From CAYOID01 sp964573115 (GTDB lineage Bacteria > Desulfobacterota > Desulfovibrionia > Desulfovibrionales > Desulfothermaceae), in the NCBI GenBank assembly GCA_964573115.1, contig CAZNIP010000004.1:1-64000 (forward strand): 64,000 bases of DNA. The letters run 5' to 3'. This document shows, one piece after another, positions 23,831 through 31,884 of this stretch. Within the stretch, counting starts at the first letter, position 1; each line of letters starts with the position of its first letter. The translations under genes and the position numbers were made by a program. The notes under the pieces are model-generated. The model had not been told where the DNA came from. It saw only the letters and a list, made by a program, of their open reading frames with translations, and made no database searches.

Positions 23831-23920
23831 CTCGAGCACCCAGCGGCCGCTCTTCATTCCTCTCTGCGCAGCAGATCTCGCTTGACGAGGTGAAGCCGGC
23901 CGCTGGACACTCGAGCACCC
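23831..23920. repeat. Small element bounded by 11-bp direct repeats with internal inverted repeats
   Basis: CTCGAGCACCC occurs at 23831-23841 and 23910-23920. Just inside, CCAGCGGCCG (23840-23849) and CGGCCGCTGG (23897-23906) are exact inverted repeats. The layout recalls a miniature insertion with target duplication. No coding potential. CTTGTATGAAAC follows at 23920-23931. Confidence 0.5.
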
Positions 23921-24007
23921 TTGTATGAAACTCAACTCCTGGTAAAGACCAGCCCAGAGTCATCAACAGAGGGAAATCATTTCTATCCTTTGAAATCATA
24001 AAGATAT

Positions 24008-24038
24008 GTGTCAGCCCTGCCAGAAGCAGGGCTGACAC
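24008..24038 (+). repeat. TCAGC..GCTGA hairpin
   Basis: GTGTCAGCCCTGC, loop CAGAA, GCAGGGCTGACAC: 13 perfect pairs. It lies 28 bp before the permease-USP gene and belongs to the same hairpin family as 22984 and 33747. Confidence 0.65.
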
Positions 24039-24066
24039 ACGAACAACATCACCCAAAGGATCAACT

Positions 24067-25623
24067 ATGTGGAAGCTCCTCTCGACCATCAGCAAGCACC
24101 TGACCATCGCCATTCCGGTGATGATGGTCCTGGGGTTCGTCTTCGGGGTCATGGTGGACGCTGCGCCGCTCAAAAGCCTGATCATTCCCTTCACCTTCCT
24201 CATGGTCTACCCCATGATGGTCAACCTGAAGATCAAGAAGGTTTTTGAAGGCGGTGATCTCAAGGCCCAGCTCCTGACGCAGATCATCAACTTCGGGATC
24301 GTGCCTTTTGTCGCCTTTGGCCTGGGCGTGCTCTTCTTCAGGGACAGCCCCTACATGGCCCTGGGCATGCTCCTGGCAGGCCTGGTGCCCACCAGTGGGA
24401 TGACCATTTCCTGGACGGGCTTTGCCAAGGGCAACATGGCCTCGGCCGTGAAGATGACCGTGATCGGGCTGACCCTGGGGTCCCTGGCCACCCCGTTCTA
24501 TGTCCAGGCCTTGATGGGGGCCAGCCTGGAGGTCAATGTCCTGGCGGTCATGAAGCAGATCGTGATCATCGTCTTCATCCCCATGCTGGCCGGATTCATC
24601 ACTCAGCAGGGGCTGATCAAGCGCTACGGCCAGAAGGGGTTTCAGCAGGAATGGGCCCCGAAATTCCCGGCCCTGTCCACCCTCGGCGTCGTGGGCATCG
24701 TCTTCATCGCCATGGCCCTGAAGGCCAAGCCCATCGCCGGGTCGCCCCAGATGCTCCTCTACATCCTGGCGCCCCTGCTCATCATTTACGCTTTCAACTA
24801 TGCCCTGAGCAGCTTCGTCGGGAAACGGCTTCTCCCCAGAGGGGACGCCATAGCCCTGGTGTACGGGTCGGTGATGCGCAACCTGTCCATCGCCCTGGCC
24901 ATCGCCATCAACGCCTTTGGCCCGGAAGGCTCAAGCGCCGCCCTGGTCATCGCCATCGCCTACATCGTCCAGGTCCAGTCCGCGGCCTGGTACGTCAAGT
25001 TTTCCGATGCCATCTTCGGACCGGCCCCTGCGCCAGAAGCGGTGGCGGAAAAGCCAGCCCCAGCCCCGGAAGCGGAAGAGGTTCTGGAGGAGGTCACATC
25101 AGAGCCGGAGTTCAGGAAGATCCTCTATGTCACCGACCTGTCCAGGAGCGCCAGGCATGCAGGTCAATACGCCTGCAGCCTCGGCGTCAAGTACGACGGC
25201 CAGGTCACGGTCATGCATGTCATCCCGGATGTCCTGGAGGAGTTCTCGGAGACTGCCGGGATCGACATCTCTGATCGCGTGGACCAGAGGACCTGGAAAG
25301 AGTTCAACGAGTTCGGAATAGAAAAGGCCCAGGAAGACATCCGCAAGCGGATCGAAACCACCGCCAGGCAGGTCACCCAGCGAATGCCCTACTGCCCCAT
25401 GACCCCGAACAACATCAGGGTCGAAGTCGGCGACCCTGTTGACAAGATCGTTTCTGTGGCCAGGGAGGAGGGCTTTGACCTGATCATCCTGGGCACGCAC
25501 GGCCATGGAGCCTTTCAGGAAGCCTTCGTGGGCGGCGTGGCCCATGGCGTGATCCGCAAGAGTCCGGTTCCAGTTCTTTCGGTCAAGCTGCCGGATGGCG
25601 ACCATGAACAAGCCAGCATTTGA
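24067..25623 (+). CDS. BASS/ACR3-type permease fused to universal stress protein domain
   Basis: 518 aa. Residues 1-320 are a bile acid:Na+ symporter/ACR3-like permease with about ten helices (LVPTSGMTISWTGFAKG matches the ACR3/BASS core). A Pro/Ala/Glu linker (PAPAPEAVAEKPAPAPEAEE) leads to a USP domain (about 350-510). The USP nucleotide loop reads GTHGHGAFQEAFVGGVAHG: G-2X-G-9X-G is kept but the usual Ser/Thr is Gly. The fusion suggests nucleotide or stress control of transport. The substrate (arsenite or an organic anion) cannot be decided. It is followed by DUF302 14 bp later. Confidence 0.85.
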   Translation: MWKLLSTISKHLTIAIPVMMVLGFVFGVMVDAAPLKSLIIPFTFLMVYPMMVNLKIKKVFEGGDLKAQLLTQIINFGIVPFVAFGLGVLFFRDSPYMALGMLLAGLVPTSGMTISWTGFAKGNMASAVKMTVIGLTLGSLATPFYVQALMGASLEVNVLAVMKQIVIIVFIPMLAGFITQQGLIKRYGQKGFQQEWAPKFPALSTLGVVGIVFIAMALKAKPIAGSPQMLLYILAPLLIIYAFNYALSSFVGKRLLPRGDAIALVYGSVMRNLSIALAIAINAFGPEGSSAALVIAIAYIVQVQSAAWYVKFSDAIFGPAPAPEAVAEKPAPAPEAEEVLEEVTSEPEFRKILYVTDLSRSARHAGQYACSLGVKYDGQVTVMHVIPDVLEEFSETAGIDISDRVDQRTWKEFNEFGIEKAQEDIRKRIETTARQVTQRMPYCPMTPNNIRVEVGDPVDKIVSVAREEGFDLIILGTHGHGAFQEAFVGGVAHGVIRKSPVPVLSVKLPDGDHEQASI

Positions 25624-25636
25624 ATGAGGAGGAGAT

Positions 25637-26050
25637 ATGCGATCCACGACCCTCTATGCCACTGAAACCGCAAAGCCCCTGTCCGAGTTTCTCCAGGGCC
25701 TGAACAGGGCCGCAGAAGAAAAGGGTTTTGTCATTCACAACGAAGACAAGATGGAGATGAGCCACACCTTCGGCCGGCACGGCATTGAGGTGGCCGAGGG
25801 CTTTGACCTGCACATGATCCAGGTCTGCAAGCCGGAAAAAGCTGCGGCCAGCCTGAGCACCAACCCGGAACGGGCCGCCCTGATGCCGAAATTCATCACC
25901 ACCTTCAGTCACAACGGCACGCTTCAGATCAGGATGCTGGTTTACGGTCAGGACATGATCGAAGACCTCATCGGTGATGCCGACTTTGCCCACTCTGTCC
26001 AGGCCTCGTATCAAGCCATCATTGAGATCATCGAAAAGGCCAGGTCCTGA
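25637..26050 (+). CDS. DUF302 family protein
   Basis: 137 aa. Core pattern HMIQVCKPEKAAASLSTNPERAALMPKFITTF, including the VCxPxxA segment and LMP, matches DUF302, whose function is poorly known and which often sits near sulfur or metal-resistance genes. The ATG follows GGAGGAG. It is probably cotranscribed with the permease-USP fusion and ends at a strong terminator. Confidence 0.82.
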   Translation: MRSTTLYATETAKPLSEFLQGLNRAAEEKGFVIHNEDKMEMSHTFGRHGIEVAEGFDLHMIQVCKPEKAAASLSTNPERAALMPKFITTFSHNGTLQIRMLVYGQDMIEDLIGDADFAHSVQASYQAIIEIIEKARS

Positions 26051-26055
26051 TTCTG

Positions 26056-26098
26056 TCCGATTGTTCGGCACAGGCCTCGGCTGTGCCGAACAATCGGA
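26056..26098 (+). terminator. 18-bp terminator hairpin
   Basis: TCCGATTGTTCGGCACAG and its complement CTGTGCCGAACAATCGGA pair perfectly around GCCTCGG, followed by TTTC. It closes the permease-DUF302 operon. Confidence 0.85.
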
Positions 26099-26318
26099 TT
26101 TCAACCCTGGGTCATCAGTCCGGCCAGAGGCTGTGCTGATGGCCGAATTCGCGCGGCATCTCCTGAGTCGTTGCAGCCGCATCATGCCTGCCGGATGATG
26201 AAAAAAATATTGTCTCCTGTCTGGATTTGCTCTACAAATATGGATTGACCCCATCTTTGGTCAGATGTTCCTCAAGAGGGGGGACCAGAGACAACTGTGC
26301 CGCCAGGAGACGAACCCC

Positions 26319-26747
26319 ATGAAAGACACCCTTGAATCGCTTGTTTCTCAAATCCAGGAAGATATTGACCAGAAGACCCTTGAGGACTATGGATCCGATT
26401 TTTTTCAGCGCTGGAGGGATCCACAGTTCATGGGCAGAATGGAGACCCCGACCGTTTCAGCCGCATTGACAGGCAGCTGCGGCGATCGAATCGAGATCGA
26501 GCTCAAGATAGACAACGAGACCATCACCCATGCCCAGTTCTTCACCACCGGGTGCGGTCCGAGCATCGCCTGCGCCAACACGGCCTGCGAGCTGGCCATG
26601 AACAAGGACCTCGAAGAGGCGGCCGGGCTTGAAGGCCAGGATATCCTCAAGGTGCTGAAAACCGTGCCTGAGGACAAGGAGCACTGCGCCCACCTCGCTG
26701 CCCAGACCCTCAGGGAGGCCATCCGCAACTACTGGGCCCGGCATTGA
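26319..26747 (+). CDS. NifU/IscU-like Fe-S scaffold-type protein
   Basis: 142 aa from the ATG after AGGAGA. The core TGSCGDRIEIELKIDNETI, FFTTGCGPSIACANTACELA and a later EHCAHLAAQTL follows the NifU N-terminal (IscU-like) pattern, with Cys at the cluster-binding places. This variant occurs in anaerobes as a stand-alone Fe-S scaffold or accessory. It starts with an extra helix (about 1-40) absent in IscU. Its neighbours are a peroxiredoxin and DUF302, not isc genes, so its clients are unknown. Confidence 0.8.
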   Translation: MKDTLESLVSQIQEDIDQKTLEDYGSDFFQRWRDPQFMGRMETPTVSAALTGSCGDRIEIELKIDNETITHAQFFTTGCGPSIACANTACELAMNKDLEEAAGLEGQDILKVLKTVPEDKEHCAHLAAQTLREAIRNYWARH

Positions 26748-26842
26748 ACCCTTTCCAGACCTGACCGCGGTCCGGGCTGGAGCTGCGACGTTGCTCAGCC
26801 CACTGCTTCAGCTCCCGGCAGCAGCCTCTTTCTTGGGACCGC

Positions 26843-26888
26843 TCAAAAACCAATGCGTCCGCTGGCCAGCGGACGCATTGGTTTTTGA
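26843..26888 (+). terminator. 46-bp perfect palindrome
   Basis: Arms TCAAAAACCAATGCG.. and ..CGCATTGGTTTTTGA meet at GCTGG|CCAGC with no loop: 23 exact pairs. U-rich right end (GGTTTTTG) fits a bidirectional rho-independent terminator after the NifU-like gene and before the selenoprotein gene. Confidence 0.75.
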
Positions 26889-26983
26889 CAGGGTTTTGAA
26901 AACTTTCTATTCTTTTCCTCAATAAGAAACGGCTCAGGCATTGTTGCCATGCATCCACCACGAGACACTGTCAGGAGGTGATT

Positions 26984-27706
26984 ATGGAAGAAGAGATCGA
27001 TCTTGGTTGCGCCAGGCCATCTGGAGGACCAGTCGGTGATGCACCACCCACAGAAACCACAACAGAGCCGAACGTTGCTCAGGAGGTACCGCAGATGATC
27101 AAGGTTGGCCAGAAAGCCCCGGATTTCACTGCCCCGGCGTTTTATCAGGGCAAGTTTGTGAACACGACCCTGTCTGAATGTCTGGGCAAGTGGACCCTGC
27201 TCTGTTTCTACCCAGGGGACTTCACCTTTGTCTGAGCAACAGAGCTGGCGGCAGTTGCCTCCAAAATCGAGACCTTCAACAGTCTCGGCGTCCAGGTCAT
27301 GTCCATGAGCGTTGACAGCGTCTTTGTGCACAAGATGTGGGTGGATCACGAACTGTCCAAAATGGTCCCTGGAGGGATTCCTTTCCCCATGCTCTCCGAC
27401 GCTGCCGGACGGGTGGGCACCACCTACGGCATCTACGATGAGCAGGCCGGGGTCGAGACCAGAGGGCGATTCATCATCGACCCTGACGGGGTTGTTCAGG
27501 GCTATGAAGTCCTCACCCCCCCGGTGGGACGCAACGTGAACGAGTCCATCCGCCAGATTCAGGCCTTCCAGAAAGTCAGGGAGTCCAAGGGCACTGAAGC
27601 CACGCCGTCGGGATGGAGGCCCGGAAAGCAGACCCTGAAACCGGGCCCGGATCTCGTGGGCAAAGTCTGGGAAGTCTGGAAAGTCGACGAGGCTTTTCAG
27701 GATTGA
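26984..27706 (+). CDS. Selenocysteine-containing peroxiredoxin (AhpC/Prx family)
   Basis: 240 aa if TGA at 27233-27235 is read as selenocysteine (Sec84). The frame continues without change on both sides: upstream LLCFYPGDFTFV, downstream ATELAAVASKIETFNSLGVQVMSMSVD, so TGA stands exactly at the peroxidatic Cys of PxxxTxxC. The resolving-Cys region reads ATPSGWRPG instead of the usual VCPxxWxPG, so the resolving Cys is lost and the enzyme is 1-Sec type. AGGAGG lies before the ATG at 26984. A 37-residue Thr/Glu/Pro-rich extension precedes the Prx core. Known relative: seleno-peroxiredoxin PrxU of Eubacterium acidaminophilum. Thioredoxin could be its reductant. Confidence 0.88.
27236..27258 (+). 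promoter_or_regulatory. Putative bacterial SECIS hairpin directly after TGA
   Basis: GCAAC and GTTGC close a hairpin immediately 3' of the UGA. An inner GC/GC pair leaves a small apical loop with GG (TGGCG), as expected for bacterial SECIS elements that bind SelB. It is coding as well as structural. Confidence 0.65.
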
Positions 27707-27720
27707 TTCGATGCGCCAGG

Positions 27721-27756
27721 GGGATTGAGCCGACATGAGGGCATGGGCTCAATCCC
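27721..27756 (+). terminator. Terminator hairpin after the selenoprotein gene
   Basis: GGGATTGAGCC and GGCTCAATCCC form an 11-bp stem with a 14-base loop, between convergent genes. No U-tract. Confidence 0.65.
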
Positions 27757-27782
27757 TGAACCTGCCTCCACGTCCCTCATGA

Positions 27783-28508
27783 TCACGACCTGATCCTGCC
27801 TGCAACAGCCCGGTAGTAGAGCGGTCTGCCGGACAGGGAAAAGCGGTGCCGGTACTGCCGGGTCTGCAGGAATTCGAGGTCCTGCCCGATCATCGATCTG
27901 AGGGCCTTCCGGAACCCGCTCGTGTCTGCGTCCTCCAGAAAAGAGGCCTTGATGTTGAAGGCCAGCCAGGATTCCGGCTCCAGAAGCTCCAAAGCCCTGG
28001 TGAAGGACTCCACGGGGATGTCGTCGAACCCGAGCGAGCCGACGGTCAGCAGGCCATTGAACTGCCTGGAACGCAGCTGCGCTTCCACCTCAGCGGGGAG
28101 CTCGGCGAAGTCGCTGACGTGATAGTCGCAGTAGAGTCCGGGCCGGTCCCTGACGGCCGCCTCCCTGGCCTGGGGGATGATGTCCACCCCAACCAGGGAG
28201 CATGACGGGAGCTGACTTCGCAGACACTCCCCAGCCACCCCGTTGCCTGCCCCGAGCTCCAGGACCGAGAGGGACCTCTTCTCCTCCCCCGCCTGCCGGA
28301 GAGCATCCAGGAGCAAGCTGCAGACCACCCGGTGGGACTGGCATTGAAGCCTCCTGTAGACGACCTCCTCATAGAGCCCCTGTATCTCGTAGATCCTTTC
28401 ATAGTCGTGGATTCTCAGGCGTTCCTCCCCACGATCCGTCCTGAGGACGAACCACTCCTCATGCTGATCCAGCGTGGTCTCGATGTCCACAACGTCGATC
28501 TCAAACAC
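27783..28508 (-). CDS. Class I SAM-dependent methyltransferase
   Basis: 241 aa from a GTG placed after AGAGGTGGACT; an upstream ATG (28574) lacks a ribosome site. Motif I reads VLELGAGNGVAGE, followed by VGVDIIPQA (motif II acid) and LLTVGSLGFDDIP, a Rossmann methyltransferase order. An N-terminal strand-rich segment (FEIDVVDIETT...RIHDYERIYEI) is unusual. The substrate is unknown, and no neighbour suggests one. It is convergent with the selenoprotein gene. Confidence 0.8.
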   Translation of the reverse strand: MFEIDVVDIETTLDQHEEWFVLRTDRGEERLRIHDYERIYEIQGLYEEVVYRRLQCQSHRVVCSLLLDALRQAGEEKRSLSVLELGAGNGVAGECLRSQLPSCSLVGVDIIPQAREAAVRDRPGLYCDYHVSDFAELPAEVEAQLRSRQFNGLLTVGSLGFDDIPVESFTRALELLEPESWLAFNIKASFLEDADTSGFRKALRSMIGQDLEFLQTRQYRHRFSLSGRPLYYRAVAGRIRS

Positions 28509-28841
28509 AGTCCACCTCTGTTGTTTCCTGGCCTTGATCCCGGGTATGGCCAGCCCCCCTGTCTCGGATGCCACCGACTATCCTATCATGACTCCATCAG
28601 CTCTTGTGAGTCAAGGCGTCCCTCTGTCCTGTCCGTGCGCCAGCACCGTCCTTCCAGAACACAGAACCGATTCGAGGCGAAATCAGCGAGGTCTGATGAG
28701 GCGACAGCTTCATGAAACCGTGACCAGATCGACATCACATCGTCATTATTGAGGGGTATAACTCAAGAGTCATGTTCTTCCTTCCGCCCTCAGGCCACGT
28801 GAGCCCCAGCTGATCTCCGGACGCTGATGATGAATGAGCCC
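28509..28841. other. Intergenic stretch with no recognised gene
   Basis: Between the methyltransferase start and the Pho box. I see no ORF with a ribosome site, no RNA gene and no repeat family member. Confidence 0.5.
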
Positions 28842-28892
28842 CTGTGACCCAATTGTAACCCGATTGCCACGCAGCTGTCATGTTTCAGTCCT
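28842..28892 (+). promoter_or_regulatory. Pho-box array upstream of alkaline phosphatase
   Basis: Five 7-mers spaced by exactly 4 bp: CTGTGAC, TTGTAAC, TTGCCAC, CTGTCAT, CAGTCCT. The 11-bp period and the CTGTCAT-like units match PhoB binding sites (consensus CTGTCAT-N4-CTGTCAT). A TATACCT-like -10 follows at about 28892. A parallel array lies before pstS. Confidence 0.75.
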
Positions 28893-28942
28893 ATACCTTT
28901 TCGTGTTTTGGTCAATCGTAAACCCAACCCAAGGAGGCCTGT

Positions 28943-30433
28943 ATGCGCACGTCATGTTTCAAACGATGGTCTGTTTCCCTGGTGGCCCTGACGCTTCTGG
29001 TGCTCTGGGCTGCGACGCCCCTGCTGGCCAAGGAAGCCAAGTACGTCTTCCTGCTGATCGGAGACGGCATGGGCATTCCCCAGCGCACTGCAGCCGAGCA
29101 GTACATCGGCAAGAAGCTGCTCATGGACACCCTGCCGGTGCAGGGCATCACCACCACCCATGCCGCTGACCGGTTCATCACCGGTTCTGCCGCATCGGCC
29201 ACAGCCATGGCCTCAGGCCTGAAGACCAACATCGGGGTCGTGGGCATGGACCCCAAGATGCGCGCCGTGAAGACCCTGGCTGAAATGGCTCAGGACAAGG
29301 GCATGAAAGTGGGCATCGTGTCCAGCGTGTCCATCGATCACGCCACCCCGGCCGCCTTTTACGCCCATGTGCCCAAGAGAGGCCAGTACTACGACATCGA
29401 CGTGGCCCTGGCCAAGAGCGATTTCGACTACTTCGGCGGCGGCGGACTCAAGGACCCGGCACACAAGAGGAACAACTCCAGCAATTATCAGGGCAATGCC
29501 CTGGAGATGGCCAAGAAGAACGGCTACACCGTGGTCACGGACAAGGACGAGTTCATGGCCCTGGATGCCAAGGCCGGCAAGGTCCTGGCCTACAACGAAT
29601 GGCTTCAGGACAGCGGCGCCCTGCCCTATGACATGGACAACCGCAGCCAGGACATCACCCTGGCTGAGTTCACTCAAAAAGGGATCGAGCTCCTGGACAA
29701 CGACAAGGGCTTCTTCATGATGGTCGAAGGCGGAAAGATTGACTGGGCCTGCCACGCCAACGACGGCAAAGCCTCGATCCAGGACACCCTGGCCTTTGAT
29801 CGCGTTGTCAAGGCAGCATTTGACTTCTACGAGCAGCATCCGGACGAAACCCTGATCGTGGTCACCGGCGACCACGAGTGCGGCGGGTTGACCCTGGGCT
29901 TTGCCGGGACCAAGTACGCCACCAACTTCGATATCCTGGGCAAACAGAACGTCTCTTTCCAGAAGTTCTCGGCCGAGGTTCTGGAGGCCTTCAAACAGGG
30001 CGACCAGACAACCTTTGGAGCCATGAAACCCTTGATCACCAAGCATTTCGGCCTGAAGTTCGATGCGGATGCCAGCGATCCCATGGCCCTGAAGAGCCAT
30101 GAAGTGATCAAGATCATGCAGGCTTTCGAGCGCAGCATGGCCGGAGACGTTGAAAAATCGAAAGATCCCGAGACCTACATCCTCTATGGCGGATACGATC
30201 CCCTGACCGTGACCCTGACCCACATCCTGAACCAGAAGGCGGGCATGGCCTGGACATCCTACAAGCACACCGGTGTCCCGGTGACCACCTCGGCTGTCGG
30301 CCTTGGGGCCGAGGCCTTCAGCGGCGCCTACGACAACACGGACATCGCCCTGAAGATCATGGACACCATGGGCTTTGAGGCCAAAGTCCACTTTGCCGCC
30401 CAAGATGACGAGCAGCTCGTGGCTGCCCAGTAG
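28943..30433 (+). CDS. phoA: Alkaline phosphatase (PhoA family)
   Basis: 496 aa with a signal peptide (about 1-29, ending LLAKEA). The metal-binding start FLLIGDGMGIPQ, nucleophile segment TGSAASATAMASGLKT, VEGGKIDWACHAND, and VTGDHECGG are PhoA-family motifs. The residue before the nucleophilic Ser is Gly, while E. coli PhoA has Asp (TDSAASATA). It is periplasmic and releases phosphate from organic phosphates. The Pho-box array upstream predicts PhoB control from the phoBR genes in this window. Confidence 0.92.
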   Translation: MRTSCFKRWSVSLVALTLLVLWAATPLLAKEAKYVFLLIGDGMGIPQRTAAEQYIGKKLLMDTLPVQGITTTHAADRFITGSAASATAMASGLKTNIGVVGMDPKMRAVKTLAEMAQDKGMKVGIVSSVSIDHATPAAFYAHVPKRGQYYDIDVALAKSDFDYFGGGGLKDPAHKRNNSSNYQGNALEMAKKNGYTVVTDKDEFMALDAKAGKVLAYNEWLQDSGALPYDMDNRSQDITLAEFTQKGIELLDNDKGFFMMVEGGKIDWACHANDGKASIQDTLAFDRVVKAAFDFYEQHPDETLIVVTGDHECGGLTLGFAGTKYATNFDILGKQNVSFQKFSAEVLEAFKQGDQTTFGAMKPLITKHFGLKFDADASDPMALKSHEVIKIMQAFERSMAGDVEKSKDPETYILYGGYDPLTVTLTHILNQKAGMAWTSYKHTGVPVTTSAVGLGAEAFSGAYDNTDIALKIMDTMGFEAKVHFAAQDDEQLVAAQ

Positions 30434-30456
30434 CCAGACCGGAAGATGAACCCAGA

Positions 30457-30507
30457 GGGCGGCCCGCTGCGCCGCCCCCATCAGCGCGGCCTTTCGGCCG
30501 CGCTGAT
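30457..30507 (+). terminator. Tandem hairpins after alkaline phosphatase
   Basis: First GGGCGGC/GCCGCCC (30457-30477), then ATCAGCGCGGCC, loop TTTC, GGCCGCGCTGAT (30480-30507), followed by GTTTTGG. The second is a good rho-independent terminator. Confidence 0.8.
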
Positions 30508-30546
30508 GTTTTGGACGACATGGTCCAACCTCAAGAGGTCTCTCCT

Positions 30547-31740
30547 ATGCTCATCACACGCATTCCTTACAACCGGGACACCCTGCTTGTCGCGGTTTTC
30601 ATCCTTCTGTCATTCCTGGTCTTCCTCATCCCCACCGGATTTGAGAGCAATGTGGACAAGGACGCCATCCGCTGCAAGGGACGGATCCTGGAGGTCGACA
30701 ACAGCCAGGTCCAGCACCTGGGCATGGTCAAGTCCGGAGATCAGGGCGTGACCCTGGAAATCATGAACGGCCCTTTCGAGGGCCGGGTGGTCCAGGCCAG
30801 CAACCCTCTCCTGGGGCAGATGGACAGGGACAAGATCTTCAAGCCCGGGGACACCGCCCTGGTGGTCCTGACCCTCGACCAGCAGGATGAGATCATCTTT
30901 GTCAACCCCCAGGAGCATTACAGGCTTGGCCTGGAGATGATCCTCCTGGCCATGTTCGCCCTTCTGCTCATCGCCTTTGGAGGCTGGACAGGGGTCAAGG
31001 CCCTGCTCTCTTTCCTCTTTGCCGCCCTCATGCTCTGGAAGGTCCTGGTCCCGCTCCTGCTCAAGGGCTATGACCCCATCCTGACCTCCCTGAGCATTGT
31101 GGCCCTGCTCAGCGCCGCCATCATCTTTCTCGTGGCCGGGGTGAACCGCAAGGGTCTGGTCGCTTTCTGCGGAGCCTTCCTCGGGGTCCTGACCAGCTGC
31201 ATCATGGCTGCGGTGTTCACCAAGAGCTTTCATCTTCACGGGGCGGTGATGCCCTTTGCCGAAACCCTGCTCTACTCCGGCTTTCAGCACCTGAACCTGA
31301 CCAAGATCTATGTGGCTGCCGTCTTTCTGGCCTGTTCAGGGGCGGTCATGGATCTGGCCATGGACGTGGCCGCCAGCATGCACGAGGTCGTCTGCCAGCA
31401 TCCCGGGATCAGCCGGAAAAGGGCCTTTGCCTCCGGGATCAATGTCGGAAGGGCTGTGGTCGGGACCATGACCACGACCCTGCTCCTGGCCTATTCAGGA
31501 GGCTTCATCACTCTGCTCATGGCCTTCATGGCCCAGGGGGTGCCCCTGGCCAACACCTTCAACCTGGTCTATGTGGCTGCGGAAGTCCTGAAGACCCTCG
31601 TGGGCAGCTTCGGTCTGGTCACAGTGGCCCCCTTCACCGCCCTGATCGGCAGCCTGCTCTTGACCGGAGGCCAAGAGCCGGAAGCGTGCGAGGCCACGGT
31701 CAAAAGCCCGGCAGAGCAGTCCCTGAGCGATGCCGGCTGA
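30547..31740 (+). CDS. YibE/F-like family membrane protein
   Basis: 397 aa. One N-terminal helix (LLVAVFILLSFLVFLIPTGF), a periplasmic beta-rich domain (about 40-125, RCKGRILEVDNS), then seven to eight helices with motifs typical of YibE/F (SGAVMDLAMDVAASMHEV, GINVGRAVVGTMTTTLLLAYSGG). Function of the family is not established; membrane transport is assumed. The start at 30547 follows AAGAGGTCTC, and an earlier in-frame start has no clear ribosome site. Confidence 0.82.
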   Translation: MLITRIPYNRDTLLVAVFILLSFLVFLIPTGFESNVDKDAIRCKGRILEVDNSQVQHLGMVKSGDQGVTLEIMNGPFEGRVVQASNPLLGQMDRDKIFKPGDTALVVLTLDQQDEIIFVNPQEHYRLGLEMILLAMFALLLIAFGGWTGVKALLSFLFAALMLWKVLVPLLLKGYDPILTSLSIVALLSAAIIFLVAGVNRKGLVAFCGAFLGVLTSCIMAAVFTKSFHLHGAVMPFAETLLYSGFQHLNLTKIYVAAVFLACSGAVMDLAMDVAASMHEVVCQHPGISRKRAFASGINVGRAVVGTMTTTLLLAYSGGFITLLMAFMAQGVPLANTFNLVYVAAEVLKTLVGSFGLVTVAPFTALIGSLLLTGGQEPEACEATVKSPAEQSLSDAG

Positions 31741-31816
31741 AACTGGCTTGTCCATGACGATCGCGTCTGTCCCTCAACAGCTTGCGTCCCGGAGATGAGA
31801 CGCATATACTCGCAAA

Positions 31817-31847
31817 GTTTCATACGAGCGCTGCCAGCGGCAGCGCT
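31817..31847 (+). repeat. GTTTCATACGAG plus hairpin
   Basis: GTTTCATACGAG runs into AGCGCTGCC, loop AGC, GGCAGCGCT, then GA. The same 12-mer/hairpin order occurs at 40288-40318. It lies before the first metallo-hydrolase gene. Confidence 0.6.
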
Positions 31848-31884
31848 GACCTGCAATGGCGCATTTTTCACAGAGGAGCAGGAC

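Noticed and set aside
26984..27706. Frameshift or nonsense mutation splitting the peroxiredoxin into a pseudogene
   Set aside because: The frame is unchanged across the TGA, the TGA stands exactly at the peroxidatic Cys, and a suitable hairpin follows. Selenocysteine explains all three.
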